A DNA stretch of 64,000 nucleotides, taken from positions 63,899,676-63,963,675 of the forward strand of contig CM051460.1 of assembly GCA_028095005.1 (NCBI GenBank), in the 5' to 3' direction. The position numbers and the translations under genes were made by a program. This DNA comes from Rhynchospora pubera (taxonomy: Eukaryota > Streptophyta > Magnoliopsida > Poales > Cyperaceae). Below the pieces are notes generated by a model that saw only the letters and a list, made by a program, of their open reading frames with translations, ran no database searches and was not told the origin of the DNA. Of this stretch, positions 1 to 12,034 are shown piece after piece (positions within the stretch are counted from its first letter, which is position 1; each line of letters starts with the position of its first letter).

Positions 1-188
1 TGCTCTCCAAGCAATAGGATGACTCCTCCCTCTTTCTGAACTCTCTCTGGACTCTTTAGGATGGTGGTTATCTCAAAAGACACGAAATCCAACCTAAGAG
101 ACACTTCAGTAGAGAGGGGTATAAATAGCCAATCTGGAAACAGACCTTTCATATTCATAACTGCTGTCTGGAACGGTCCGGTCCAGAG

Positions 189-315
189 TTGGACCGGGCC
201 GTTCCAGTGTTGGACCGGGCCGTCCCAACCACAACTAGACAGTTCGTTTGCCCAGCAAACCAGTCCGTTCCAGTAATTGGACCGGGCCGTCCCAGAATTG
301 GACCGGGCCGTTCCA
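189..315. repeat. Four copies of an 18-bp GC-rich motif
   Basis: The motif TTGGACCGGGCCGTYCCA occurs at 189-206, 210-227, 277-294 and 298-315, with related GGTCCGGTCC text just upstream. The surrounding 1-600 bases have no convincing gene; the open frames on both strands here arise from the repeat. The stretch could be part of a retrotransposon LTR that starts left of the window, but this is only a guess. Confidence 0.6.
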
Positions 316-599
316 ACCATAACAACATGGCTCCACACACTTTTTCTAACACATGGCACAGCTCAAAAGTGCATAGAAGTTTGGAACTAACAACTACATG
401 CGACAAAAATCTAGCGATACGAACTATAGAAAAGAAAATAAAACTACACAGTGAATAACAAAATCTCAGTTTTGTTTTCAAAGAGCTCTGCGATGATACC
501 ATTGGGGAACTTTGTACTGGTACGGTACCAATTTGAGGGTAAAGCCATTGCTTTTTGCAAAGACAACCAAACTGGTTTTCTACAATGAAGTACATGAAA

Positions 600-1409
600 T
601 ATTTTCTACAAATATCTAAAAAGAATGACTTCGATAAGTGGTAAAAACAAACAAATCGATATCATATATAATTAACTGAAATATTTTTTTATTTTACCAA
701 AATGCCAACTAACTTTTGATTACCTCATTCACAGAATCACAGCTACGAAAAAATATATTTCGTAAGCAGCTATCGAAACCCTGGGACCAAGTTGCCCTTA
801 TGTAAATATTGTTAATTTAAAAGATATGTATTAAAAAAAATACAACGTCTATATCTATAGTAAAGAGCTAATAGAAGAAGGCAAAAGGAATCTTGTTGGA
901 CATCTGTAAACATGATAAATAAATTTGAACCTTACACCATAAAAACTATCGATAGCTAGCATGTAAAATAAGCCAAAAAAAATGTAAATAACTGGGCACA
1001 GAGACAGGAATAAGGACAACAAACAACATGCACGAAGCAGTGAGAGCAATAAGAAAAAAGGTAGATAAGTAGTGATAATCTGAAGTGAATTATACTAACT
1101 TGTGATACTTCATTCTGACCTTCTTCATGCAGGACAAACTATACATTTAGTGCAGCCATCCGTTCTATTTACAATTCTCAAACGATCGTCATGATTTGAC
1201 GGAAACACAACAGAAAGGATTAATTTTATCCTTGCAGGCTATCATACCACACTAATTTGAGTGAAATAACTGAAAGAAAATTGTTATCACTCACAGAAAT
1301 TAAAAAGGTAGCACAACAGAAGGCAATAGAGCCAAGGTGAAGAACCTGGGACAGAAAAATACGCAGGTAAGTAGAAAATGAAAAAAATAGCAGAAAGAGC
1401 AGTTAAACT
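600..1409. other. Spacer with no recognisable gene
   Basis: AT-rich sequence with short, low-complexity open frames only. I see no splice-linked coding series, RNA gene or transposon end in it. Confidence 0.5.
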
Positions 1410-2743
1410 TGTTAGAGATATGTCCTAGAAGTCAATCAGTTGGTGGCTATTATATTAGTTTATGTTATTGATGATACTTGATCATTTGTTCCTAGAGTTT
1501 ATTATTGACAAATCATTCAGGTTGAGGATCTGAATTGTAGATCTCTGTGGATTATTCGTTAGAATGACAATAATATCTCTAAAGAGTCCATAGTCTTGAT
1601 AATTAACAATGAACATTAATTATCATATAAGACTAGTATGCAAGTTAAGTGATGATTAAGTTCTGCAAATCATAGGTAAGGAGTTAGCGACTTAATTGCA
1701 TATGTGTATGTTACTGGAACATAACACATGACATGATCCAATGAAATAAATATATGGATTGTGTTATGTGTCATTATTTATTTCATACGTGTTTGATTCT
1801 GAGTTTGAGAAGATTCAGTTTCTCCACATGAGGATAGGTTCTATAAATATCGTTTAATGTTGATTCCTGATAAGGGCTGCTATACAGACTTTATTTATGT
1901 TCTCTTGAATTGTGCAGGGAGAAACTGTTCATCAAGACAACCGTATGTCCCTCATTAGTTCACCCAGTGAGTGATGATATCTATTGGGCCCATTGATGGA
2001 GTTGAATCGTATGCGCGCAACTAGGCGATCAACTCTAGATCAAGAAATGTATAATTTGCAAGAATGACACATTCCTATCTTGGATTATACACGGATCGAA
2101 TGATTTCATGATGCGAATCGGATAATTTTAAAAATCTATTAACCGATAACATCTAAGATCGTTCTTATTATCGCTAACTTTCCTATATTATATTTGCATC
2201 ACAATCATATATATTTCTATAAGAAGGATTGTTGAGCCATACCTATGATCTCTAACGAACCTTTATTCCTCTTCGGTTCACCTTGAATCTGAAACAAGAA
2301 TGACAGTTGAATTCGTGCTAGCGAACTCCCCATCAACACTTAGCTCCGCCACCCGTATCTTGATCGATTGCTTAATCGATAGAATATTTTAACAAATATT
2401 TTGAGGAAGAGAAAGCCAAAACTTCAACACATGAAGACTTACTTGTGTTCACAAATTCTGTTCTATTTTACCTTTAAAACATCAGAATAAACCTTTCAAA
2501 TTCGTATAGCATTTAAAGCCACTAACCAGAAATTAAAACAACACTTTAATTTCTGACGTTGCAGCACTAAAACGTTGATAACTCTCTTTAGGATAATCCA
2601 AACGATATAAAACTTGAACCATTGGATTCTACACTTCCCGGGCTATAATTTTCATATATCATTTGTTCAAATTTGGTTATCATTTGCTATACTAATTTTC
2701 AGTTTAAAATTGACTCAAATTCTGACCTGAACTTAAAGCCTTA
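1410..2743 (+). repeat. Left LTR region of the outer copia element
   Basis: Bases 1410 to about 2095 align with 10207 to about 10890: shared blocks include the start, the stretch around GATTCCTGATAAGG and the end block TATCTTGGATTATAC. After about 2100 the two no longer align, so the rest of this interval up to the nested element is of unknown origin. No tRNA primer-binding site is visible after it. Confidence 0.55.
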
Positions 2744-4183
2744 TGTTGTACTAAACGTCTCTAGGTTTGTCGATTGCAAAACAATATCATTTGGCATTTA
2801 ACAATCTTCTTTGAGTTTTATAGGAAGAAGATACAATTTATGAGGACTTGGATAAAAGCTTTAAGAAAGATCAAGATCAAGTCATTAGAGAGCTTGTAGG
2901 CTAGTTTAGACTAGGATAGAAGGTATACTTTAGTCCTTGTTTATCCTTAAAATGGTCTAGATAGCGAAAAGCTCAATAAACCAGCAAAATCCTGTTTTCT
3001 GTGACCTAGCGTCGTACAACGCTAGAACAGCTAAATTCATACTTTTGTGAATCAACGTTGCACAACGCTATATAGAGTTAGGCAACGCTGAGTCACAACG
3101 TTGTACAACGCTCAGTAGAGTTGTACAACGCTACAGTTAAAAACTTGGAAATTTTCCTGAGTACCATCGTGCAACGCCATATAGCGTTGCACAACGCCAC
3201 AAAAATCCCAAGTTAGCTGTGCTGTTTTTACATGTAAAGTCTCTGGAGACGTTAGCCAACGTCTTTCAGCGTTGGGTAACGTTAGCGTTGTGTGACGGCA
3301 TATAGAGTTGTACAACGCTCTGTTGAATCTGTCAGAGTTGTTCCTTTTGTCTCCCTTTAGCGTTGTGTAACGCCATTCAGTGGCAAGCAACGCTCTAACA
3401 ATTTCCAACGGAATTGTCAGAGCTTTCCTTTGGTTTTACACTCCTGCGTTGTGCGACGGCAAATAGCGTTGCACAACGCTCTGACAGACCAACGGCTATA
3501 TTAAAGAGCCGTTAGAATTTACAACGGTCATATTCCAGCGTTGTATAACGCTATTCAGCGTTGTACAAAGCTGTGGCCTGTTTTTGCTGGGGAACTGCTC
3601 ATTTCGAGCCCTATATATATCCACCCCTTGTTCTCTCTCTTGGTGTGGCTTCACTTTGCAAAATTAGACCAGAATTGAGCCTTTGAGCACAGGGATACTC
3701 TCCCACTTGAGCTTTTCATAGCTAGACCATCTTGAGAGATTTAGTAGCCTCAAACACCACCGCCCCGACATTGTCGCTAGGTGTAGGTTGGAATAGGTTG
3801 AGAGCTCTTCTCCTTTGAGGCCGTTGTGCCATTCGAGTTAGGCCGATCCGCCTCGAGTGTCCTTGTGACGAGGTGATTCGGTTCGAAGTTGTAGTCCCGT
3901 TCTTGTTGGAATTGAACGGAGCGCGCCCTTTGGTGGTAGCGAAACTCCCGGAGACGTACGACTAAGGCTAGCATTTCCTAGCGGGTCGGAACTCCGTAAT
4001 CATACCGAGTGTTCAATTTCTCTCTCTCTTTTTCTCTTTATTATCTTGCTATACTTGAATTGCTTGTGTGCTTGCTTGTATTGGGTACCAATTGAATTGT
4101 GTTAGGGTAGTTCATACCAAACCGGTCCAAAACCTCAATCGCTTCCGCTAAACCTTATTTAAGCCGCCTCCTTAGGGACAACA
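2744..4183 (+). repeat. 5' LTR of the gag-only element
   Basis: It begins TGTTGTACTAAACG and ends CTTAGGGACAACA. Bases 3000-3590 are packed with imperfect palindromes of the form AGCGTTGTACAACGCT. A TATA-like CTATATATAT follows at 3611-3620, so the palindromes occupy the U3 upstream region. The copy lacks one 20-bp palindrome unit that the 3' LTR has near 6943. Confidence 0.9.
3611..3620 (+). promoter_or_regulatory. LTR TATA box
   Basis: CTATATATAT lies directly after the palindrome array and upstream of the R/U5 part. The same site is at about 7549-7557 in the 3' LTR. Position and composition fit the retrotransposon promoter; transcription itself is inferred. Confidence 0.55.
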
Positions 4184-4186
4184 AAG

Positions 4187-4198
4187 TGGTATCAGAGC
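4187..4198 (+). other. Primer-binding site (initiator Met tRNA type)
   Basis: TGGTATCAGAGC stands three bases after the 5' LTR. This is the standard plant copia primer-binding site, complementary to the 3' end of initiator methionine tRNA. Confidence 0.85.
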
Positions 4199-4239
4199 GG
4201 GAACCTCGATTAAGCTATTCTTAATCTCGGTTTTCGGTC

Positions 4240-6359
4240 ATGGCGGCTCGTTTTGTAGAGAGACCGGATAAATTAGGCCAAAATTGTAGAAATTTCTCTT
4301 TTTGGAAGAGATGCATGGTGAACTACCTCAATATCTTGGGATATTGGCATGTGGTAGAAAATCGGTATACTCCCGAACTTAAACCAAATTCGGTAGAATT
4401 GACCAAGAAGTCCCGTGATAACCGAATGGACAATGATTGTGCGGTTAATGCCATATTAGCCTCGGTCCATAAATTAATTGGTGTGACCCTTAGTCGTTTT
4501 GATCTAGCACACGATATGTGGATGGCTCTCCTCACCCGTTATGAGGGAAATTCTCAAATTAGGCATTCTAAATTGTATGAGTTGTACTCTCAATTTGAGA
4601 ATTTCCACATAAAGGATGGTGAATCCATTGAGGATATGTACACTCGTCTTGTACAACTCCAAAATGAATTCACCGAAGGAGGTGAGCCCCTAACAAATGG
4701 CAAGATTGTAGGGAAGATGATGCGGGCTATGAGTGGACGGCACGAATGGGATGCTCACATCATGTCGCTTGAGACCATTATCCGGATGGACCATGCGTAC
4801 ACCCCGGAGCAAATGTATACCGAGCTTCGATGTGTTGAGGAGAAGCTCAAGCAACTCGCCAAACTAGAGCCTCATCCAAGAACCTTAGCCATGACCTCCA
4901 CAAGCAATCCCGCCTCCACATCATCATCTCGATCCTCTCATCGCCGATACCCACATCAAACACCATTGAACCTCTATGAGCTTGATGAGACAAAGCAAGA
5001 GGTGGTGATTGAGAAGATGTTTCGTGGGTTGCTCAAGCATGAGAAGAAGTTCAACAATGAGAGATTAGCTAACGATGAACGGGAGTTGTGCTTTGTGTGC
5101 AACAAAGAAGGGCATTCCATGCACAAGTGTCACAAGCTTTTCCCTCAAGTGCAAACCGACAAGCCAAAGCCTAAGCACAAGAAGGAAAAGAAGAAGGCTC
5201 AAGCCATGCATGCCTTGTGGGATATTGAATCCGAAACAAGCTCATCCGATTCGGATTCTCATGAGGTGTATGCTATGGTGGCAAATGTGGAAGATGTGGT
5301 ATTCTCAACGGATGATGTGGAAGATGACTTCGTGAAAGACATCCTCAATGAGTTCAATCAAGGGACAAGATTTGTTCATCCGCTACTTCAAGCGCGTAAG
5401 GCAACACCACCTCCATCTCCACCAACTTCGCCAAAGGCATGCTCTCCAAAGGTATATCTCCCTCTCAATGAATCTCTTAGTAGTAGTGATAGTGAGAGTG
5501 ATGATGAACCAACTAGTTCAACTCCATGTGTTGATTGTGATAGGTTGAACTCTATTCTTGATGCTACCCATGATGCCTTGGTTAGGAAAGCCGATACCAT
5601 AGAAACCTTAAAAACCAAGGTAGAAGAGCTTACTTCTAAGATGGGTGAGTATGAGGCTAAAATTAAGGAGGTTGAAAAACAACTTGAAAAACCGGTTTTA
5701 GCTCAAGTTCCTAAAATGAATTTGAAAAACCTTTTCAAAGGTCAAAAGCCTCATGACAAGTCCGGTCTTGGTTACCAAAAGCCTTATCAAACCAAGAAAA
5801 GGAACTTGTCACACAATAATGGGAAACAAGTTGCACAAACCACACAATTTCAAAAACCTAGGAATTCTCGTGATCATGCATATATGTACCAAAGGAAACC
5901 TAGAAACACTAGAGTGCAAAACGAAAAGAATTTGCAAAATCAAGAAAAGAAAGTTTTTGTTTCAAAGGCGTCCAATAAAATTTATTTTAGAGGACCCGAT
6001 GGATGGTTTTATGAATTTAAAGAGCAACACTCTTCTCAAAACCACAAAGCTCAATCCAATGGGCATAAAAGAATGTTTCCCAACATTTCCAAAAGGATCG
6101 CAAAAAGGATTTTAATGCCTCATCCTATGATCCTAAGAAGAAGGCTGAATACCTTAGAGCCCATTACTATTCTCATTTTGTCAAGGGTTCTACCATGCCT
6201 AAGCCAACCAATGCATATTGCAACTATTGTTGTCAAAATGGTCATATCTCGTTGGAATGCAAATTTAGGAAACCAAATGGTGAGTCCAAAGGTAAGTGGG
6301 TTCCAAAAGCTTGTACCTCTAGTGGTACATCAAGTGGTATGGTAACCAATATGGTCTAA
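4240..6359 (+). pseudogene. gag: Copia-type gag, frameshifted before the second zinc knuckle
   Basis: The frame opening at ATG 4240 runs to a stop at 6343-6345 (701 codons). The N-terminal half carries a copia gag core (WKRCMVNYL, later ESIEDMYTRL) and a CCHC knuckle CFVCNKEGHSMHKC at about residue 285. A Lys-rich and acidic middle part and a coiled-coil-like stretch near residues 445-490 follow. The last 85 or so residues read as junk. The frame ending at the TAA of 6357-6359 instead encodes a second knuckle, CNYCCQNGHISLEC, and a WVPK segment that normally precedes the copia protease. A frameshift between about 6040 and 6105 therefore disconnects the second knuckle. Pol is missing after WVPK. 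The N-terminal 620 residues could still make a capsid-like protein. Confidence 0.8.
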
Positions 6360-6389
6360 AGACCAAGTTTACCCCCGGTCTTATAAGCC

Positions 6390-6660
6390 AAATTTTTAGG
6401 GGGAGCCTCTTTATTTCTATCTTATTTTTGTTTGAGAGGTTAAATTTGGTCACACTACTTTGAGTAGTGCTCTAAATTGGTTCTCCAATTCTTTTTCTCC
6501 AAAATTAAGGGGGAGCCATAAATTTAGGGGGAGCTTTGGTACAATTTTCACTTTTTGTCGATTTACAAAAAGGGGGAGAATTGTAGTAAAGCTTGTGAAA
6601 TGCCAAAATTTAATCGCTTTACTAATGATATTGTTTTGCAAATCGTCAAAAGGGGGAGAT
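6390..6660 (+). other. Repeated polypurine tracts before the 3' LTR
   Basis: AGGGGGAG occurs five times (near 6400, 6510, 6528, 6570 and 6651), the last directly at the 3' LTR (AAAAGGGGGAGAT then TGTTGT). The last is the likely plus-strand primer. Multiple tracts are a feature of SIRE-type elements. Confidence 0.65.
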
Positions 6661-8120
6661 TGTTGTACTAAACGTCTCTAGGTTTGTCAATTGCAAAACA
6701 ATATCATTTGGCATTTAACAATCTTCTTTGAGTTTTATAGGAAGAAGATACAATTTATGAGGACTTGGATAAAAGCTTTAAGAAAGATCAAGATCAAGTC
6801 ATTAGAGAGCTTGTAGGCTAGTTTAGACTAGGATAGAAGGTATACTTTAGTCCTTGTTTATCCTTAAAATGGTCTAGATAGCGAAAAGCTCAATAAACCA
6901 GCAAAATCCTGTTTTCTGTGACCTAGCGTCGTACAACGCTAGATAGAGTTACACAACGCTAGAACAGCTAAATTCATACTTTTGTGAATCAACGTTGCAC
7001 AACGCTATATAGAGTTAGGCAACGCTGAGTCACAACGTTGTACAACGCTCAGTAGAGTTGTACAACGCTACAGTTAAAAACTTAGAAATTTTCCTGAGTA
7101 CCATCGTGCAACGCCATATAGCGTTGCACAACGCCACAAAAATCCCAAGTTAGCTGTGCTGTTTTTACATGCAAAGTCTCTGGAGACGTTAGCCAACGTC
7201 TTTCAGCGTTGGGTAACGTTAGCGTTGTGTGACGGCATATAGAGTTGTACAACGCTCTGTTGAATCTGTCAGAGTTGTTCCTTTTGTCTCCCTTTAGCGT
7301 TGTGTAACGCCATTCAGTGGCAAGCAACGCTCTAACAATTTCCAACGGAATTGTCGGAGCTTTCCTTTGGTTTTACACTCCTGCGTTGTGCGACGGCAAA
7401 TAGCGTTGCACAACGCTCTGACAGACCAACGGCTATATTAAAGAGCCGTTAGAATTTACAACGGTCATATTCCAGCGTTGTATAACGCTATTCAGCGTTG
7501 TACAACGCTGTGGCCTGTTTTTGCTGGGGAACTGCTCATTTCGAGCCCTATATATATCCACCCATTGTTCTCTCTCTTGGTGTGGCTTCACTTTGCAAAA
7601 TTAGATCAGAATTGAGCCTTTGAGCACAGGGATACTCTCCCACTTGAGCTTTTCATAGCTAGACCATCTTGAGAGACTTAGTAGCCTCAAACACCACCGC
7701 CCCGACATTGTCGCTAGGTGTAGGTTGGAATAGGTTGAGAGCTCTTCTCCTTTGAGGCCGTTGTGCCATTCGAGTTAGGCCGATCTGCCTCGAGTGTCCT
7801 TGTGACGAGGTGATTCGGTTCGAAGTTGTAGTCCCGTTCTTGTTGGAATTGAACGGAGCGCGCCCTTTGGTGGTAGCGAAACTCCCGGAAACGTACGACT
7901 AAGGCTAGCATTTCCTAGCGGGTCGGAACTCCGTAATCATACCGAGTGTTCAATTTCTCTCTCTCTTTTTCTCTTTATTATCTTGCTATACTTGAATTGC
8001 TTGTGTGCTTGCTTGTATTGGGTACCAATTGAATTGTGTTAGGGTAGTTCATACCAAACCGGTCCAAAACCTCAATCGCTTCCGCTAAACCTTATTTAAG
8101 CCGCCTCCTTAGGGACAACA
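6661..8120 (+). repeat. 3' LTR of the gag-only element
   Basis: Direct copy of 2744-4183, about 99 percent identical by eye, longer by one 20-bp unit (TAGAGTTACACAACGCTAGA). It contains about 18 imperfect copies of the 16-bp palindrome between 6920 and 7515. Confidence 0.9.
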
Positions 8121-8125
8121 CCTTC

Positions 8126-8470
8126 TTTCTCTCTTCATTTGTTAAAATAATTGGACTTGGGTTTTAAATAAATTTATTCACTCTATAATAATATTCATAT
8201 ATTATTATAGTATGTGAAACACATATTATACTCATAATATTCACATATCAATAAATTTATTCCTTGCTAGTTAATCACATCATGTGATATAATTTTCTAT
8301 TTGTACACTTTGTTTCATACAACATGAAACCTTGTACATAGAAAATATATTTCTTGTTTCCCATTCAGTTGGTGTGACCTATATTGAGAATCCATATTAT
8401 GTTGGCAATGGAATAAAATATTTTATTCTATAAACTGTAAGCGGTACTCTAGTATACATTACAGCTACCC
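8126..8470. other. AT-rich stretch upstream of the pol relic
   Basis: It contains inverted AT-rich blocks (AATAAATTTATTC occurs near 8165 and again near 8250) but no coding signal. It replaces the gag, protease and integrase parts expected in an intact copia element, so it marks a deletion or foreign filler. Confidence 0.4.
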
Positions 8471-8473
8471 AAA

Positions 8474-10091
8474 TAATATAGATGTTTAGCAAATCTTTTT
8501 ACGAATGATGAGCCTTTGACCATTGATGACATGAAAAGAAAATCCAACTCCAAGGAATGGCTTAAAGCCATGGAATCTGAAATGCAATCCATGTATGACA
8601 ACAAGGTATGGACATTGGTTAATCTTCCCAACGGAGTAAAACCCGTTGAGAACAAATGGATCTTTAAAAGAAAGGTCGACATGGATGGCAACTTGACCAT
8701 TTACAAAACATGGCTCGTTGCGAAAGGTTACAAACAAGTTCATGGTATTGACTATGAAGAAAGCTTCACACCCGCCGTCATGTTCAAGTTTATTCGGATC
8801 ATGTTAGCAATTGCCGCATTTTATGATTATGAAATATGACAAATGGATGTCAAAACCGCCTTTCTAAATGGAAATTTGAAAGATGATGTGTATATGACAC
8901 AACCTGAGTGTTTTGTGGATCCAAAGAATGCTAACAAGGTATGCAAGCTTCAAAGGTCCATTTATGGATTGAAGCAAGCATCGAGGAGTTGGAACAAACG
9001 CTTTGATGAAGAAGTCAAGAAATTGAACTTCGTCCAAAGCGAAAATGAACCTTGTGTTTACAAGAGGATTAGTATGAGTGTGGTCGTGTTTCTTGTTCTA
9101 TATGTTGATGATATTCTCTTGATCGGGAATGATATCCTCGAGTTGAATGCAGTCAAGAATTCATTGAAGAAAGTGTTCTCAATGAAAGATTTAGGCGAAG
9201 CCGCCTATATCCTAGGAATCAAGATCTATAGAGATAGATCAAGAAGGATGTTAGATTTGAGCCAAGATGCATATGTTGACAAAGTGTTGAAAAAAATACA
9301 ACATGGCTAATTCCAAGAAGGGATTTTTGCCTATGTCACATGACATTTTCTTGAGCAAATCTCAAAGTCCGACCAATGATGCGGATCGTGAATACATGAA
9401 GAAGTTCATGTATCCATCTGTGGTCGGATCGATCATGTATGCCATGCTATGCACTCGCCCTGATGTGGCATATCTAATTAGCGTGACTAGTCGATTCCAA
9501 GCCAACCCCGGCATAGCACATTGGAATGCAGTCAAGAATATCCTCAAATATCTCAAAAGAACAAAGGATAGCATTCTCGTATACGGTGGTGACCAAGAAC
9601 TCGTTGTAAGTGGTTACACCGAAGTTAGTTTCCAAACCGATCGAGATGACACAAAATCACAGTCCGGCTTCGTATTTCTGTTCAATGGTGGTGCCGTTAG
9701 TCGGAAGAGTTCCAAGCAAGATACTACGACCGATTCCGTCACCGAAGCAGAATACTTAGCGGCTGGTGAAGCAACGAAAGAAGGTGTATGGATCACGGAG
9801 TTCTTGACCGAGCTAGAGGTGGTTCCAAGCATCTCAGGTCCAGTGGAAATCTACTGCAACAACACGGGAGCCATAGCTCAGTCCAAGGAGCCTAGGTCTC
9901 ATCAAAAGACTAGGCACATTCTACGACGATTCTATCTTATCCGTCAGTTGATCAATGACGGTTGGGTCAAGGTCAAGAAGGTGGACGGTGCTGCGAACAC
10001 AGCGGATCCTCTGACAAAGCCTTTGTCTCGAGCCGCACATGAGATGCATGTTGCATCTATGGGGATTAGGCGTATGCCTGAGTGGTTTTGA
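8474..10091 (+). pseudogene. pol: Copia pol relic: reverse transcriptase and RNase H
   Basis: Three frames in series make one pol segment. 8474-8839 holds the RT N-terminus (KEWLKAMESEM, KNWIFKRK-like, VAKGYKQ). 8840 onward holds MDVKTAFLNG, YGLKQASRSWN and the catalytic YVDD. 9303-10091 holds the RT C-terminus and RNase H (SVTEAEYLAAGEATKE, TGAIAQSKE) and ends MPEWF. A TGA at 8837-8839 replaces the conserved residue before QMDVKTAF. One extra A in the run near 9290 shifts the frame before the NSKKG segment. Both lesions make it non-functional. No integrase is upstream. Confidence 0.85.
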
Positions 10092-10206
10092 GTTGTATCT
10101 TTTATTATTAGGCTTTAGTATGAGACATGTATATTTTGGATATTACATTGAGTACTATGTACTGGCTAGAAGTCACTATTGATTGACTCTAGGCCAAGTG
10201 GGAGAT

Positions 10207-11957
10207 TGTTAGAGATATGTCCTAGAAGCCAATCATATTTGGCTACTTCTATAGTTTATGTCATTTATGATCTCGCATCATTTGTTCTTTGATTTATTCG
10301 TTGACAGTTCATTCAGGTTGATGATCTGAATTATAGATCACTGTTTTTCATTTAGTAGTAAATGACAACAATAAATCCAAAACGTCCTTAATATTGATAA
10401 TTAACATGGTACATTAATTATCAATAGATTAGCATGCAAGTTAAGTGATGATTAAATTCTATAAATCATAGGTTAAGAGTAACCAACTTAATTGCATATG
10501 TGTATGTTATAGAACATAGTACATGACTTGACCCCACAAAATAAATAAATGGATTGTGTTACGTGTCATTATTTATTTCGTTATGATTTTGGTTCTAAGT
10601 TTGAGATAATTATCTTTTCCACATGAGGATAGGTTCTATAAATCTTGTCTACCGCTGATTCCTGATAAGGCTGCTATACGGACTTGATTTAAGTACTCTT
10701 GAATTGTGCGGGGAAAAGCTAATTATCAAGAAAACCGTATGTCCCTCATTAATTCACTTAGTGAGTGACGATATCTGTTTGGGCCCCTTGATGGAGATAG
10801 ATTGTTTGTTAGCAACTGATACAATTATCTCTAGATCAAGAAACGTATAATCTGCAAGAATGACACATTCCTATCTTGGATTATACGATGATATCGTGTG
10901 ACATAAGAATCAAAATAAAAAACATATTTATTCTCTTATGCCGGATTGAAATATTATAGCAGTACACTATTTATGCGAATTGGGAATCATAACATGTTGC
11001 TAGATACCGTTATGATTATTGGAATTAAATAACGATTTAATTCCATGTCCAACATAGCATAAATCCTCAAAGGGTCACACAAAATTGAGTTTTAACCAAG
11101 ACAGTGTTTTATTTATTTATTTATTTATTTATTCGCAACAGTGAAAATTGCGAAAAATATGACGAATTGATTTATAAAATATGTACCGTTATAGAACGTA
11201 CTAATTAATTAAGTCAAACAATTAAGTCAAACGGGTCATATAGAAATAAATAATAGCATAACCTAATCCTAGAATAATTATTAATTAGTTAATAATTATC
11301 TTGGTTCAACTTAATTTAATATAACAAGTTATATTGAATTATTGGGCTAATTTGTATATAGCAAATTTATAGTCCAAACATAGAGCAAATAATAATGGAT
11401 TTAATTAAAATGAATTGAAATTTATATGGCCGGCCAAGAGGAGGTAGGTGGGGTGGCATTTGTGTAAATTCTAGTAACTTATACATAGGGTTGGTAGGCT
11501 ATAAAAGGACCCCTTGAGATGGATTTTGTCTCTCCCTTTGACCTAGCCGCCACCACCTCTCCCCCTCTCCTCTCTTGGCCGTCGGCCACCATCACTCCTC
11601 CACCTATTTTGCTCATGTGTTGAGCCATACACCCTTCACCTAAATCAATTAGTTGAACTAGAAGAGGGTTACTCCTTGAATTAGCTATTTTTTCATTGAT
11701 TTGCTAGCACAAATCGATTCGAGAAATTGGTTAATCTCTAGGTGGACTCGAGGCGATTTGGAGAAGTTTGGAGAGCACGCCATCGATTTCTAATCCGTAT
11801 GATCGAGCCTCTTGATTGCTATATCAAGAGAGGTATAATTTCCACCCATTCTCTTTGTGTTAATGAGCTTAAGCACTAGATCATATTGTGTATGATCTTT
11901 TAATTGCTAAATTAAGTGTAATTAGCACAAAAATTAAAAATTATGCATTTTCTAACA
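10207..11957 (+). repeat. Right LTR of the outer copia element
   Basis: It is preceded by the polypurine tract AAGTGGGAGAT, begins TGTTAGAGATATG and ends CATTTTCTAACA, giving 1751 bp. A TTTA microsatellite lies at about 11108-11135. The transcribed part near 11495 (CTATAAAAGGACC) looks like its TATA region. Confidence 0.7.
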
Positions 11958-12034
11958 TTACTGTCAGGGAGAACTGTGGATCCATAGTAGTATCGGATAC
12001 AGATTGAATTATGCGGATTCATGTATTATTTTTT

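Larger units (their letters stand above)
2744..8120 (+). mobile_element. Gag-only (TR-GAG type) LTR retrotransposon, young
   Basis: A complete LTR element of 5377 bp with TGTTGT...ACAACA ends. It has two nearly identical LTRs (1440 and 1460 bp), a primer-binding site, one gag gene, repeated polypurine tracts and no protease, integrase, reverse transcriptase or RNase H. The target duplication is CCTTA (2739-2743) against CCTTC (8121-8125), that is 4 of 5 bases. The two LTRs differ by about ten substitutions by eye plus one 20-bp unit, so the insertion is recent. Two CCHC knuckles and several GGGGGAG tracts before the 3' LTR resemble the SIRE/Maximus lineage of copia. The element must borrow pol enzymes from an autonomous relative if it still moves. 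Confidence 0.85.
1410..11957 (+). mobile_element. Decayed Ty1/copia element with a nested insertion
   Basis: The left end (TGTTAGAGATATGTCC at 1410) reappears at 10207, and the two flanks stay alignable for roughly 700 bases, so they are LTRs of one family. The right LTR is followed by no second copy, and the RT-RNase H part of pol lies directly upstream of it. Gag, protease and integrase are absent, so this is a deletion derivative. The 5 bases outside the ends (AAACT on the left, TTACT on the right) do not form a clean target duplication. The LTRs differ considerably. The borders may therefore belong to two related copies or to an old rearranged one. The LTR of about 1.75 kb and the pol sequence suggest the Angela/Tork side of copia, which is tentative. 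Confidence 0.65.

Noticed and set aside
3112..3408. 98-codon open frame on the minus strand in the 5' LTR, repeated at 7082-7345
   Set aside because: It runs through the palindrome array of the LTR and is duplicated only because the LTR is. No domain, and no conservation beyond the DNA repeat.
1410..11957. A clean full-length copia element with matching LTRs
   Set aside because: The flanks align only partly, no target duplication or primer-binding site is visible for it, and most of gag-pol is absent.
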